Of a stretch of 64,000 nucleotides of DNA, positions 27,722 to 36,683 are shown in pieces. Position numbers and translations under genes: made by a program. The stretch is from Paenibacillus lautus NBRC 15380 (GTDB taxonomy: Bacteria; Bacillota; Bacilli; Paenibacillales; Paenibacillaceae). The stretch covers positions 289,560 through 353,559 of the forward strand of contig NZ_BIMF01000005.1 in NCBI RefSeq assembly GCF_004000945.1, given 5' to 3'. The stretch's first letter is position 1; each line of letters starts with the position of its first letter. Below the pieces are notes generated by a model. That model saw only the letters and a list, made by a program, of their open reading frames with translations, ran no database searches and had not been told where the DNA came from.

Positions 27722-28474
27722 CTACGTGTTAAAGCTCATCAGCATGGATTTCACTACCAGATACCAGCCGTCTACCAAAACGAAGAGTAAAATCTTGAAT
27801 GGCAGCGAGATCATGACCGGCGGCAGCATCATCATACCCATCGCCATCAGCACGCTGGCGACCACGATATCGATGACCAGAAACGGAATGAATATCATAA
27901 AGCCCATTTGGAAGCCCGTCTTCAGCTCACTAATGGCAAATGCCGGTACCAAAACCGTTAATGGAATATCCTCGTAAGATTCGGGTTTCTCTGCGCCTGT
28001 GTAATTCATGAACAACAATAGATCCTTTTCCCGCGTGTGCGCGAACATGAACTTCTTCATTGGATCTTGAGCCTTATCCAGCGCTTCCGCTTGGGTAATC
28101 TCACCTTTAAGATAGGGCTGCAGCGCTACATCATTTATCGACGACAACGTTGGAGCCATTACGAATAAGGTAAGGAACAGAGCCAGGCCGATCAACACTT
28201 GGTTTGGCGGTGTTTGCTGTGTGCCGAGCGAAGTACGGACAAAGCCAAGCACGATAACAATCCTTGTAAAACTCGTCATCAGCACTAGGATCGCCGGTGC
28301 AATGCTAAGAATGGTGATCAGGAGTATCAAGGACAAGGAGCTTGTCCCCGGTGTGTCTCCCTCATTGCCGATTTGAATATCGATGTTTGGAATCGGATCC
28401 GCAAATGCCGTATGGGTAAACAGAAATCCAAACAATATGAAAATCGCGATAGCGTACGAGATCTTTTTATTCAT
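27722..28474 (-). CDS. fliP: Flagellar export membrane protein FliP
   Basis: 250 residues with a cleavable-type signal peptide (about 1-25, ending FTHTAFA) followed by membrane segments. The two family signatures are visible: LVMTSFTRIVIVLGFVRTSL and FQMGFMIFIPFLVIDIVVAS. It forms the export pore with FliQ and FliR. Its ATG lies in the last codons of fliO (4-base overlap). Confidence 0.96.
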   Translation of the reverse strand: MNKKISYAIAIFILFGFLFTHTAFADPIPNIDIQIGNEGDTPGTSSLSLILLITILSIAPAILVLMTSFTRIVIVLGFVRTSLGTQQTPPNQVLIGLALFLTLFVMAPTLSSINDVALQPYLKGEITQAEALDKAQDPMKKFMFAHTREKDLLLFMNYTGAEKPESYEDIPLTVLVPAFAISELKTGFQMGFMIFIPFLVIDIVVASVLMAMGMMMLPPVMISLPFKILLFVLVDGWYLVVKSMLMSFNT

Positions 28475-28995
28475 GAATCTTTATGATCCTCCCGCAGCAA
28501 TTCTTCGACCTTTTCTTTCCGGTTCGGTACGCTGCGCAGCTTGGATTCGAACACTTCATGGAAAGAAGATGTATCGTCCAATTCCATTTCTTCCGGTGGT
28601 TTACCTTTACGGAGTTTTGCCGCCAGTTTCGTTACAAAAGGCGGCAGTGCCCCATTATGTATTCCAGAATCCTGTTCAAATGCAGCTTGGATAAGCGCAA
28701 CTTCAGCTGGATCAGAAATTTTGTCCACCAACCGGACGTCTTCGCCAACTCCGATCACATAGATACTGCCCCCAATTTCGACGAGCTGAAGGGATTTGTT
28801 AGGGCCCATCCCAACCGCACCCAAAGTACGAATGGAGCGGCCCTGCATCCAGCTCTGATTCTTTCTGCTGAGAAAGCGAATCAGGAACACGATCAACGCA
28901 ACGATGATGGCAAGTACGATAAAGACATAAAACAACTGTAAATAATACCCGGTAGTACTACTTGAGCCTAATCCATCAGAAGCTGCCATCATCAT
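28471..28995 (-). CDS. fliO: Flagellar export protein FliO/FliZ
   Basis: 174 residues: short N-terminal external segment, one membrane helix (YVFIVLAIIVALIVFLIRFL) and a small cytoplasmic domain (SIRTLGAVGMGPNKSLQLVE then IGGSIYVIGVGEDVRLV) typical of FliO, followed by a charged tail. FliO helps assemble the FliP ring. It is four bases from fliP overlap and follows cheY. Confidence 0.9.
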   Translation of the reverse strand: MMMAASDGLGSSSTTGYYLQLFYVFIVLAIIVALIVFLIRFLSRKNQSWMQGRSIRTLGAVGMGPNKSLQLVEIGGSIYVIGVGEDVRLVDKISDPAEVALIQAAFEQDSGIHNGALPPFVTKLAAKLRKGKPPEEMELDDTSSFHEVFESKLRSVPNRKEKVEELLREDHKDS

Positions 28996-29006
28996 AAGAA
29001 GAATCC

Positions 29007-29372
29007 TTATACGCCAAGCGTCTTATTGATGGCTTCAATGACTCTGTCCGATTGGAACGGTTTAACGATAAAGTCCTTGGCTCCAGCCTGGATCGCATCA
29101 ATCACCATCGCTTGCTGGCCCATGGCAGAGCACATAATCACTTTTGCGTTTGCATCGACTTTTTTAATCTCTTTCAGCGCAGCGATACCATCCATTTCCG
29201 GCATCGTAATATCCATCGTAATCAGATCTGGACGAAGTTCTTTAAATTTCTCGATTGCTTGCGCACCGTCCTGTGCCTCTCCCACAACCTCGAATCCGTT
29301 CTTGACCAATATGTCACGGATCATCATTCTCATAAATGCAGCATCGTCCACAATCAGAATTCGGTTAGCCAT
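29007..29372 (-). CDS. cheY: Chemotaxis response regulator CheY
   Basis: Single receiver domain of 121 residues that carries the signal from CheA to the motor switch. Asp9 and Asp10 bind metal, Asp54 is the phosphate acceptor (LITMDITMPEMDG), and the conserved Ser/Thr and Lys are in MCSAMGQQ and GAKDFIVKPF. It lies between fliY and fliO, the Bacillus arrangement. CheC and FliY in the same operon dephosphorylate it. Confidence 0.97.
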   Translation of the reverse strand: MANRILIVDDAAFMRMMIRDILVKNGFEVVGEAQDGAQAIEKFKELRPDLITMDITMPEMDGIAALKEIKKVDANAKVIMCSAMGQQAMVIDAIQAGAKDFIVKPFQSDRVIEAINKTLGV

Positions 29373-29401
29373 TGATAAAAATCCTCCCTAAAATGTTTGT
29401 G

Positions 29402-30661
29402 CTATTGTAATTTTTGAATCCGGTCCCATTGGCTTACGATATCCGTCACGCGTACACCAAAGTTCTCATCGATGACAACGACCTCGCCTTTGGCGATTAG
29501 TTTATGGTTGACAAGGATGTCTACAGGCTCACCGGCCAGCTTGTCCAGCTCGATGATCGAACCTTGCGACATTTCCAGGATATCCTTAATTTGCTTTTGA
29601 GTCCTCCCTAATTCTACGGTGACTTTAAGGGGAATGTCCATCAGTAAGTTCAGATTGTTTTCATCCACCTGGGTGTAAGGCGCCGATTGCAGATTCGCGA
29701 ACTGTACGGGCTGTACATTCACATTACGATTCGGCATGCCGCCATACTGTTGCGGCTGCGCTTGGTAAGGCATCTGGGGCTGTCCATATGGCATGGATTG
29801 CGGGATCGGTCCTCCCTGTCCTTGCACTGGCTGGTGGTAGCCTTGTCCGTAGTCGTATCCTTGGCCCATATCATTGCCATTAACAGGGTTAGCCGGTGCT
29901 TGAGCCGGTTCCTGGGTATTAACAGGTGCTTCCACTGCCGGGGCGGCTTCCTGCTTCGCGGGCTGCGGCTCTTCGGTTCCGTTGATCAGCATGTGAACCA
30001 TATCCTTGGAAAAATGAACGGGAAGCAGCTGCATAATGGTTGAATCAATAAGGTCACCGATAATTAACCGGAATGAAATCTTAATCAGTGTTTCATCCTG
30101 CGGAAGGTTGTTGACTCCTTCACCATTCGCCATGTTCAGAATGTCGATGCCTGGCGGCGAGATATTGACAAATCGGTTAAAAATCGTCGACATGCTCGTT
30201 GCCGAAGAGCCCATCATCTGGTTCATCGCTTCCTGAACGGCACTGATATGAATCTCGTTTAGTTCCTCTTCCACGGGGTTGCCTTCCCCGCCTAACATCA
30301 GATCGGCAATGACCTGAGCATCACGTGTTTTAATAACTAGAGAGTTGATTCCTTCAAATCCATCCACATAAGTAACATGTACCGCTACATGCGGCTTCGG
30401 AAATTCTTCCTCAAACTCGCTTCGCTTAATGATCGAGACTTTCGGTGTCGTGATATCCACTTTTTTGCCCAGCAAGGTAGACAGAGCGGTTGCAGCACTG
30501 CCAAAGGTAATGTTACCAATCTCACCAAGCGCATCCTGCTCTAGAGGTGTTAATACATCATCGACAGTCGCCGCCGAAGGAATTGATGCTGGTGATGCCA
30601 TTTCCGACTGTTTTAACAAAGCGTCGATTTCTTCCTGGGATAAATAGTCTTTACTCGTCAA
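29402..30661 (-). CDS. fliY: Flagellar motor switch phosphatase FliY (CheC-like plus FliN domains)
   Basis: C-ring protein and CheY-P phosphatase of Bacillota. 419 residues: N-terminal CheY-binding peptide YLSQEEIDALLKQ; CheC-like domain with EIGNITFGSAATALSTLLGK and a second motif AVQEAMNQMMGSSATSM; a Gln/Pro/Gly/Tyr-rich linker (about 230-325); then the FliN domain (LMDIPLKVTVELGRTQKQIK to the C-terminus). TTG 30661 is chosen (GGAG 9 bases upstream), overlapping fliM by 11 bases; the frame runs further up inside fliM. Confidence 0.95.
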   Translation of the reverse strand: MTSKDYLSQEEIDALLKQSEMASPASIPSAATVDDVLTPLEQDALGEIGNITFGSAATALSTLLGKKVDITTPKVSIIKRSEFEEEFPKPHVAVHVTYVDGFEGINSLVIKTRDAQVIADLMLGGEGNPVEEELNEIHISAVQEAMNQMMGSSATSMSTIFNRFVNISPPGIDILNMANGEGVNNLPQDETLIKISFRLIIGDLIDSTIMQLLPVHFSKDMVHMLINGTEEPQPAKQEAAPAVEAPVNTQEPAQAPANPVNGNDMGQGYDYGQGYHQPVQGQGGPIPQSMPYGQPQMPYQAQPQQYGGMPNRNVNVQPVQFANLQSAPYTQVDENNLNLLMDIPLKVTVELGRTQKQIKDILEMSQGSIIELDKLAGEPVDILVNHKLIAKGEVVVIDENFGVRVTDIVSQWDRIQKLQ

Positions 30662-31649
30662 ATTCTTCAGCTCCTTCGATGACAATTTCATCGATTTGTA
30701 CAGCAACCCGGTCTTTTATCGTTCCGGGACTGCCAATAAACTTTAATCTGTCCCCAACCTTAATGGAAAGTCCATCATGCATCGGCTTGTTTAATGAGAT
30801 GACGTCACCGACACTCAGTCCTAAAAATTCGGACACGGTAAGCTGGGAAACGCCAAGCTCCGCAACAATCGGAAGTTTGGCTTTACTTACACGCTGCTTA
30901 AGAGCATCTACTTCCTCTGGAACACTCGCTTTTTTCTCCGAGATAAACCATTGATGCGCGGATAGCTTGGACATAATCGGTTCCAGCACCACATGCGGGA
31001 TACACAGATTAATCATCCCCGTGGTATCGCCGATTTTGGTGCTAAGGGAAATTAGCGCAATGGTTTCGTTTGGAGAAACGATCTGCATAAATTGCGGATT
31101 CGTCTCCAATGCTTCAAGGCGCGGCGATATGTCGAGCACCGTTTTCCATGCTTCCTGCAGACTATCGAATGCCCGGCTGAAAATGCGCTCCATGATGATC
31201 GTCTCGATTTCGGTCATCGAGCTGATTGAAGAAGGAGCAATGCCCGTTCCTCCCAGCAAACGGTCCAGCATCGCGTAAGCAATGTTCGGATGGACCTCGA
31301 GCACCATGCGCCCGACAAGCGGTTCCGCCTCGAATATATTAAGAACTGTCATTTTGGGTATGGATCGAATAAATTCATCATATGGAAGCTGTTCAACCTG
31401 CACCACGCTGATTTGCACAAAAGTACGTAATTGTGCTGAGAAATAAGTGGTCAAATATCGTGCAAAGTTCTCGTGAATGCGGGTCAAGCTCCGAATATGA
31501 TCCTTGGAAAACCGGAGTGCCCTCTTAAAATCATAAGAACGAATTTTCTTTTGCGTTTCCTCTTTTTTCAGTTCTTCAGCATCCATTTCCCCTGAAGAGA
31601 GAGCGGCCAATAAGGCATCGATCTCATTCTGCGATAAAACATCAACCAT
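30651..31649 (-). CDS. fliM: Flagellar motor switch protein FliM
   Basis: C-ring protein that receives CheY-P and sets rotation direction. 332 residues: N-terminal CheY-binding motif LSQNEIDALLAAL, middle CheC-like domain (YDFKRALRFSKDHIRSLTRI; LLGGTGIAPSSISSMTEIE) and a C-terminal FliN-like domain (LGVSQLTVSEFLGLSVGDVI). ATG 31649 has GGGGGTGAG upstream. Confidence 0.97.
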   Translation of the reverse strand: MVDVLSQNEIDALLAALSSGEMDAEELKKEETQKKIRSYDFKRALRFSKDHIRSLTRIHENFARYLTTYFSAQLRTFVQISVVQVEQLPYDEFIRSIPKMTVLNIFEAEPLVGRMVLEVHPNIAYAMLDRLLGGTGIAPSSISSMTEIETIIMERIFSRAFDSLQEAWKTVLDISPRLEALETNPQFMQIVSPNETIALISLSTKIGDTTGMINLCIPHVVLEPIMSKLSAHQWFISEKKASVPEEVDALKQRVSKAKLPIVAELGVSQLTVSEFLGLSVGDVISLNKPMHDGLSIKVGDRLKFIGSPGTIKDRVAVQIDEIVIEGAEEFDE

Positions 31650-31684
31650 CTACTCACCCCCTTACAGGTCGTCCGACGAACAGT

Positions 31685-32149
31685 CTAGATTTCTGTGACG
31701 ATAACATCTGTCATTTCAATTTGAATTAAACGTCCAGACGTTAACGACTTATTAACCAGATTCACCAGCTTAGCGTTAAATTGTTCGCGCCCCTTCGAAT
31801 CATTCAGTAATTCGGGCTTCGTATCGGCTAACGTCTTGATAATAATCGGTTTAATCTTGATATTCTTGATTTTTTCGAATTCTTCCTTTGCTTTTTTATC
31901 ACTAAGCTGAAAAGCAAAGGACATCTGGGCGATATAGTTTGGATCGGCTAAATTCGTCTTGATCCCGTCGATTTCCGATGTCATCGCCACGATCTCATCG
32001 GCAGACAACTTGGGTAAAGCCGCCGCATTGGCTGAAGCCTGACTTTTACCGTTATCGCCAAGCAGCTTGTCCGACAACAGGAATATAGCCAGAACAATCA
32101 ACGTAATAGACAACAGGATCGTAACTAACCAGGGGAGCATCTTTTTCAT
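31685..32149 (-). CDS. fliL: Flagellar basal body-associated protein FliL
   Basis: 154 residues: N-terminal membrane helix (about 5-27) and an external stomatin-like domain (ADPNYIAQMSFAFQLSDKKA, then KPIIIKTLADTKPELLNDSKG). FliL surrounds the stators and supports torque. The ATG overlaps the stop codon of flbD (ATGA-type). Confidence 0.92.
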   Translation of the reverse strand: MKKMLPWLVTILLSITLIVLAIFLLSDKLLGDNGKSQASANAAALPKLSADEIVAMTSEIDGIKTNLADPNYIAQMSFAFQLSDKKAKEEFEKIKNIKIKPIIIKTLADTKPELLNDSKGREQFNAKLVNLVNKSLTSGRLIQIEMTDVIVTEI

Positions 32150-32370
32150 GAAGGTTCCTCCAATTGCTGCACTTTAATGGTAGCTTGATGAATGCCTACC
32201 TCGTGATGATACGCCTTAACGGAAGCGATGATTTCATTTGCACTTTCAAGCACAATCATGCGTTTTCCATTAATCAATGTAATGTAGGTGTCAGGAGTCT
32301 CCTCAACCATTTCTATCAACAGCGCGTTAAGCCACAACTGCGAACCATTTAACCTCGTTACCGATATCAT
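32146..32370 (-). CDS. flbD: FlbD/SwrD family protein
   Basis: 74-residue protein of the FlbD family (MISVTRLNGSQLWLNALLIE, then TYITLINGKRMIVLESANEI). In B. subtilis the equivalent SwrD raises motor torque and supports swarming. ATG 32370 has AAGGAGG about 6 bases upstream. It sits between the hook gene and fliL, the standard position. Confidence 0.92.
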   Translation of the reverse strand: MISVTRLNGSQLWLNALLIEMVEETPDTYITLINGKRMIVLESANEIIASVKAYHHEVGIHQATIKVQQLEEPS

Positions 32371-32421
32371 GGACAGCCTCCTTGTTTAATCAGGGAGGGG
32401 ATTGCCCCTCCCTATCCATCC

Positions 32422-33246
32422 TTATCGTTTCAGATTGACAACTTCTTGAAGTACTTCGTCCGAAGTCGTGATAATCCGGGAGTTGGCTTGGAAGCCGCGC
32501 TGAGCGACAATCATTTCCGAAAATTCGCCTGTCAGGTCAACGTTGGACATTTCGAGCTGGCCAGCAATAATCGCACCAGTCCCTTCTTCAGCGTTGTTCC
32601 CTTCAAACATAACGGCATCCAGATCGCCATCAGGGACTGCATTAAGCGTCACGCGATACATATTGCCGCCGATTTTCTCCAGACCTTCCGGATTCGGAAT
32701 TTTCGCAACGCCGATGATGGCTCCCTCTTCCGTTGATCCGTCACTCATCTTCTGAACGATGGCGCCATTCTGCGCTATCGTGAATGCCGTTACATCATCG
32801 TCCAACTGGATAGGTTCACCAGTCGCATCGAGAACGAGCATACCGTCCGAAGTTACCAAATTACGCGCTACGTCTACATGGAAGTCGCCTGCACGGGTCA
32901 AGAAAGGCACATCTTGATCCTCGCTAAGCTTCACCATGAAAAATCCGTCTCCGTCAATTCTCAGGTCCGTCGGATTATTGGTCATCATCGCGCTGCCTGG
33001 TGTATGCAAAGTATCGACCGATCCGATCGATACACCAAGACCGATCTGCTTCGCGTTTACACCACCGGATGGATCGTCGGTTCCCGGCGTAACACCGGAC
33101 ATCGTTTGACTTAGTACGTCTTTAAACATCACTCTTCCCGCTTTAAACCCAACCGTGTTTACGTTGGCAATGTTATTACCAATGACATCAAGCTTGGTTT
33201 GGAAACCTCTCATTCCGGAAATACCGGAATACATGGATCTTAACAT
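32422..33246 (-). CDS. flgE: Flagellar hook protein FlgE (FlgE/F/G family, often annotated FlgG)
   Basis: Secreted axial protein, 274 residues. The N-terminal rod/hook motif LRSMYSGISGMRGFQTKLDV followed by IGNNIANVNTVGFKAGRV is complete, as is the C-terminal EMIVAQRGFQANSRIITTSD. By its position after the flgD and TIGR02530 genes and its length it matches B. subtilis FlgE; sequence alone does not exclude a FlgG role. ATG 33246 has GGAGG 6 bases upstream. The 74-base gap upstream contains a 6-bp hairpin (CTGGCT/AGCCAG, 33295-33318) of unknown role. Confidence 0.9.
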   Translation of the reverse strand: MLRSMYSGISGMRGFQTKLDVIGNNIANVNTVGFKAGRVMFKDVLSQTMSGVTPGTDDPSGGVNAKQIGLGVSIGSVDTLHTPGSAMMTNNPTDLRIDGDGFFMVKLSEDQDVPFLTRAGDFHVDVARNLVTSDGMLVLDATGEPIQLDDDVTAFTIAQNGAIVQKMSDGSTEEGAIIGVAKIPNPEGLEKIGGNMYRVTLNAVPDGDLDAVMFEGNNAEEGTGAIIAGQLEMSNVDLTGEFSEMIVAQRGFQANSRIITTSDEVLQEVVNLKR

Positions 33247-33320
33247 CGATTTTCCTCCTTCTGTTATGGACCGCTTCTGTCGATCAGCGGCCGCCTGGCT
33301 TCCTCACGGGCCAGCCAGAT

Positions 33321-33710
33321 TTACGAAATAATAACTGCACTATCAATTTGCGTAAACACGTTATCCTTCATCGCGTTGCCATCCATTGCAGTGACCACGG
33401 TCCGATTCGGAATATTCACAATGAGAGCCATATCCTTCATCAGAATGAGTGATTCCTTGCTTCCCTTCGCAGCAGCTTTGTCCACAGCGCTCTGAATCTG
33501 CGCAAGCTGATCACTCTTTAATTCAATGCCGCGCTGCTGGAGTCTCTTCGCCGCATGATTGCTGATTTTTAGAAGATTCTCATTTAAAAGTTCCTGGAAC
33601 GTCCCGGCGGGTGGATTCGTCTGAGCTTGTGCTGTTTTTCGTTCATTATGAAGTGCTGCGGGATGTATCTTCCCAGGGTATAAATGCCCTATCATCATAC
33701 GGTCACTCAT
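33321..33710 (-). CDS. Flagellar operon protein, TIGR02530 family
   Basis: 129 residues with the family pattern in the second half (FQELLNENLLKISNHAAKRL, then QRGIELKSDQLAQIQSAVDK and NIPNRTVVTAMDG). It is found between flgD and the hook gene in Bacillota. Function is not established; one idea is a regulator or chaperone of hook assembly. ATG 33710 overlaps the flgD stop (ATGA). Confidence 0.88.
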   Translation of the reverse strand: MSDRMMIGHLYPGKIHPAALHNERKTAQAQTNPPAGTFQELLNENLLKISNHAAKRLQQRGIELKSDQLAQIQSAVDKAAAKGSKESLILMKDMALIVNIPNRTVVTAMDGNAMKDNVFTQIDSAVIIS

Positions 33711-34300
33711 GACGCTGTTCCCCCAGGCTCTTCTACCCCTAGTCCGGAATCTCCGGTCTCAGGAGCTGTCGGTTCGGGATTGCCTGTTTCGGGTACGGAA
33801 GGATCCGGATTGGTTGTGTCAGGTACGGCAGGGCCGGAATTCAATACTTCTGGATCATTCTCAGCTACCGAGTTCTCGATTTTCACGATCTGGTCAAGCG
33901 ATACTTCACTGTCACCGACTTTGGCATAATGGACGCCTTCACGAACCATGATGGAATCTACAATACCGCTCTTCATGACCGACTCCGAACCATCCTCCGG
34001 CTTGAACATCCAGCTGATCTGTTTACCGATCAAACTTGAAGCTGCACCCAGAGACTGACTCATCGCTGTTAATTGAGTGTTGATATTCATCAGCTGCTCC
34101 AGGGAAGTAAACTGGGCCATTTGGGCAATAAACTCCCGGTCCTGCATTGGCTGAAGCGGATCCTGATGCCTTAATTGCGTAATCAGGATGCTCAAGAACT
34201 GATCTTTTCCAAGCTCCTGGCCGTTTCCGCTTTTACTGCTGACATTCCCTTTAGCATAATTGGGCCACATATTATTCGTAGATACCGGATTAGTTGCCAT
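33707..34300 (-). CDS. flgD: Hook cap protein FlgD with a repetitive Pro/Glu/Thr-rich tail
   Basis: Scaffold on which hook subunits polymerise. 197 residues: the conserved N-terminal FlgD domain (LGKDQFLSILITQLRHQDPL, then QPMQDREFIAQMAQFTSLEQ), a small beta domain (about 95-140), and an unusual acidic tail from about residue 146 with imperfect 10-residue repeats (VPDTTNPDPS, VPETGNPEPT, APETGDSGLG). At DNA level the repeats have a 30-base period. The tail is not needed for FlgD identity and may vary between relatives. Confidence 0.93.
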   Translation of the reverse strand: MATNPVSTNNMWPNYAKGNVSSKSGNGQELGKDQFLSILITQLRHQDPLQPMQDREFIAQMAQFTSLEQLMNINTQLTAMSQSLGAASSLIGKQISWMFKPEDGSESVMKSGIVDSIMVREGVHYAKVGDSEVSLDQIVKIENSVAENDPEVLNSGPAVPDTTNPDPSVPETGNPEPTAPETGDSGLGVEEPGGTAS

Positions 34301-34320
34301 CCAAGCTCACCTCCTCACTG

Positions 34321-35664
34321 TTAGGCTTTTGCGGTAAATGTTCCTGCTTGCATCCGTTCATCGTCGGCTTGATGCTCAGCAATCCAATCGTTTAATTCTT
34401 CTGTCAAATTTGCTGCCAGCACGGCATCATCGGATGGTCTGTCCTTCTCCTTTGAGCGATGCTGTGACTGCTGCTGGCCTGATCCAGGCTGACGGCCATC
34501 TTGATAAAGATTCGCATTGGAAGGCTGGCTGCTCTGTGTAACTTCAATTTTCTCGACCTGCAGTCCCTGTGCAATCAATGCGCTTCGAAGCTGTGCCATT
34601 TGCTGGTCAATCAGCTCTTTAGCATCCGTCGACCTTGTCATGAACTGGGCGATTAATTGGCCATTCTGCATCGTAAGTTTGATATCTACTTGACCTAGAT
34701 GTTCCGGATTCAAGGAGATTCTCGCTTCCGTAAAACCGGTTTGTTTCACGATTTCGAGCTTATTAATAATGAAGGAAGTCATTTCGCTTGCGAAATTCTC
34801 AACAGGCACCGGCGGAGCTGCAGGTTTTACTGCAACTTGCGTTCCCGAACGCAGGGCAAGCTGACCGGCAGTGACCGTTCCTTGCTCCAACAGCGAATCT
34901 CCTTCGTTAATCACGAACTCGGATGCTGTACCATCAACTTGGGTACTTGTTGTCAGTGATGACCACTTGGCATTTGCTTGACCCGTTGATTGAGATGAAG
35001 CCGACTGTCCCGAGGTATTCGTGGATACGTTAGGCTGAACGGCATCCGGCTGCTTTTGGGTTAGGATGTTATCAAAACTGCCGCTTGTTTTACTCTCCCC
35101 GGTCCCTGTTCCTTGACCAAGCAGGCTATGGAAAGATTGGACAAGCTGTTTGACTGCAGCTTCGGTATTCAAATCCACCTGACTCGATTTGGATAACATC
35201 GACGCCAGCTGGCTGATCGTATCCTGTACCGCAAATCGAATGGTCTCAGGTCTGGAAGCCAATGGAGACATCGCATTCCCATCCGTGTTTTCTTGTGCTT
35301 GGGGAGCAGCTCCGCTCAACATAAGATTCGCTTGCGACAGCCAGTTCTGCAGCTCTTGCAATAGGGATGGATCCTCCATTAATGCCTCGTCCATGGTGTC
35401 CAGTTCCTGCAGCAAACCTTGAAGCAATTCCATCAAGCCTTCAAGCGATCCATCGGTTTCCGAAGAATACTGCGTTAGCAAGGATTCCAGCTTGGCAGCG
35501 ACTTCCGTCGAAGTTGTTGAAGCGTTGTTCCCGCTGCTGCTCATCTGGTATGCCAGTGTCGCATCAAAGGAAACACCTACTGTCGTTTGACCCGCCGCGC
35601 TTGTCTTTCCGCTTCCCGAGGGAGTGCTTACGGATGAAGACATGTTTTGTACCGTTATTGTCAT
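34321..35664 (-). CDS. fliK: Flagellar hook-length control protein FliK
   Basis: Secreted molecular ruler that triggers the FlhB switch. 447 residues: long Ser/Thr/Gln-rich N-terminal region and a C-terminal FliK domain (about 300-400) with EARISLNPEHLGQVDIKLTM and IAQGLQVEKIEVTQSSQPS. The tail is hydrophilic. ATG 35664 follows AAGGAGG. It lies between the MotE-like gene and flgD as expected. Confidence 0.93.
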   Translation of the reverse strand: MTITVQNMSSSVSTPSGSGKTSAAGQTTVGVSFDATLAYQMSSSGNNASTTSTEVAAKLESLLTQYSSETDGSLEGLMELLQGLLQELDTMDEALMEDPSLLQELQNWLSQANLMLSGAAPQAQENTDGNAMSPLASRPETIRFAVQDTISQLASMLSKSSQVDLNTEAAVKQLVQSFHSLLGQGTGTGESKTSGSFDNILTQKQPDAVQPNVSTNTSGQSASSQSTGQANAKWSSLTTSTQVDGTASEFVINEGDSLLEQGTVTAGQLALRSGTQVAVKPAAPPVPVENFASEMTSFIINKLEIVKQTGFTEARISLNPEHLGQVDIKLTMQNGQLIAQFMTRSTDAKELIDQQMAQLRSALIAQGLQVEKIEVTQSSQPSNANLYQDGRQPGSGQQQSQHRSKEKDRPSDDAVLAANLTEELNDWIAEHQADDERMQAGTFTAKA

Positions 35665-35711
35665 CGTCTTATTTCACCTCCTTTCCTGAGGATGGAGATT
35701 CATTTCAGAGC

Positions 35712-36638
35712 TTATTTAGAGCCCATCAGGCGATTCAATATCTTTGCTGCCAGCTCCGCATCTTTTGAAGACATCGCATTTAAAATACGTGAACGAGTAG
35801 CATCATCCACTGTATTCAGAATGGTCATGGTCTTAGCGGGGCTGATCTTATACGTCTGCATCAGCAGTTCGGCAGCGTTGGCAGGTGTCATTCCGGCAAA
35901 GGTCTGATTCAACTGGTTTTTATCCAGATTGTCGGATGTCTTCTTCTGCGCCGCTTCCGTTTCGTTCTTCTTGAGCCTGGATTGCAAAGCCGCGATGGCC
36001 ATATCTTCAGAAGTCTCAGCATCTTTAAGCATCATGGTTGCGTCCGCGGCCGTTTTCGGATCCATTTTCTGCAAAATGGCAACCCGGTTGCTGCTCTTCA
36101 TCTGGCTAAGCATAAGCACCATTTCTTCCAGCGTAAGGTTTTGCATAATCGGTGCGGCTTTGCTTGGACTCATGTCGGCGTAAAGCTTGGACAGTTCACG
36201 AATCTGCTTGGTATACGCGTCCTCCTCTTCGGTCTCACCGCTTGTCGATGTGCTTTGCATCGAATCAATTTGGGTTTCCAGCTCTTTCACCTTGTTTTCC
36301 TGCGCCGCTTTTTGCTCCGTTACTTCATTTAATGTTTCTTCGCGTTCCGCAAGCTGCTTCTTGAGTTCAACAATCGTTGCTTCCGCGCTTTCTTCCTGCT
36401 GCTTCGCTTCTTTGAGTTTCTGCTCTTCCGGGGTCAGCACCGGATCCGGGACCCAGTTCTTGACGACCGGAATTTTATTGGCTACATCGATTAGTCCATC
36501 CCGCACATCGGCTCTAAAAAATACGGCAAGCGCCCCGAGCAGAACGATCGTAAATATAGCAGGTACCAAAATCAACAGTATCCGTTCAAATCCTCCGCCT
36601 GATTCTTCCTTATCAAGCGGCATGTCTTTTCGTGCCAC
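35712..36638 (-). CDS. MotE-like (YlxF-type) membrane coiled-coil protein
   Basis: 308 residues: one membrane helix (ILLILVPAIFTIVLLGALAVFF at about 20-41), a long coiled coil (about 75-150) and a C-terminal MgtE-N-like alpha domain (YADMSPSKAAPIMQNLTLEE then MVLMLSQMKSSNRVAILQKM). This layout matches the MotE/YlxF proteins found between fliJ and fliK in Bacillota. Role probably in motor or export chaperoning, not proven. GTG 36638 is preferred (GGAGG 7 bases upstream); ATG 36644 is only 1-2 bases from that site. Confidence 0.85.
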   Translation of the reverse strand: MARKDMPLDKEESGGGFERILLILVPAIFTIVLLGALAVFFRADVRDGLIDVANKIPVVKNWVPDPVLTPEEQKLKEAKQQEESAEATIVELKKQLAEREETLNEVTEQKAAQENKVKELETQIDSMQSTSTSGETEEEDAYTKQIRELSKLYADMSPSKAAPIMQNLTLEEMVLMLSQMKSSNRVAILQKMDPKTAADATMMLKDAETSEDMAIAALQSRLKKNETEAAQKKTSDNLDKNQLNQTFAGMTPANAAELLMQTYKISPAKTMTILNTVDDATRSRILNAMSSKDAELAAKILNRLMGSK

Positions 36639-36683
36639 TCTCATTCCTCCTTCGCGGTCATAACCCTTCAGTGTTTGCAAACC

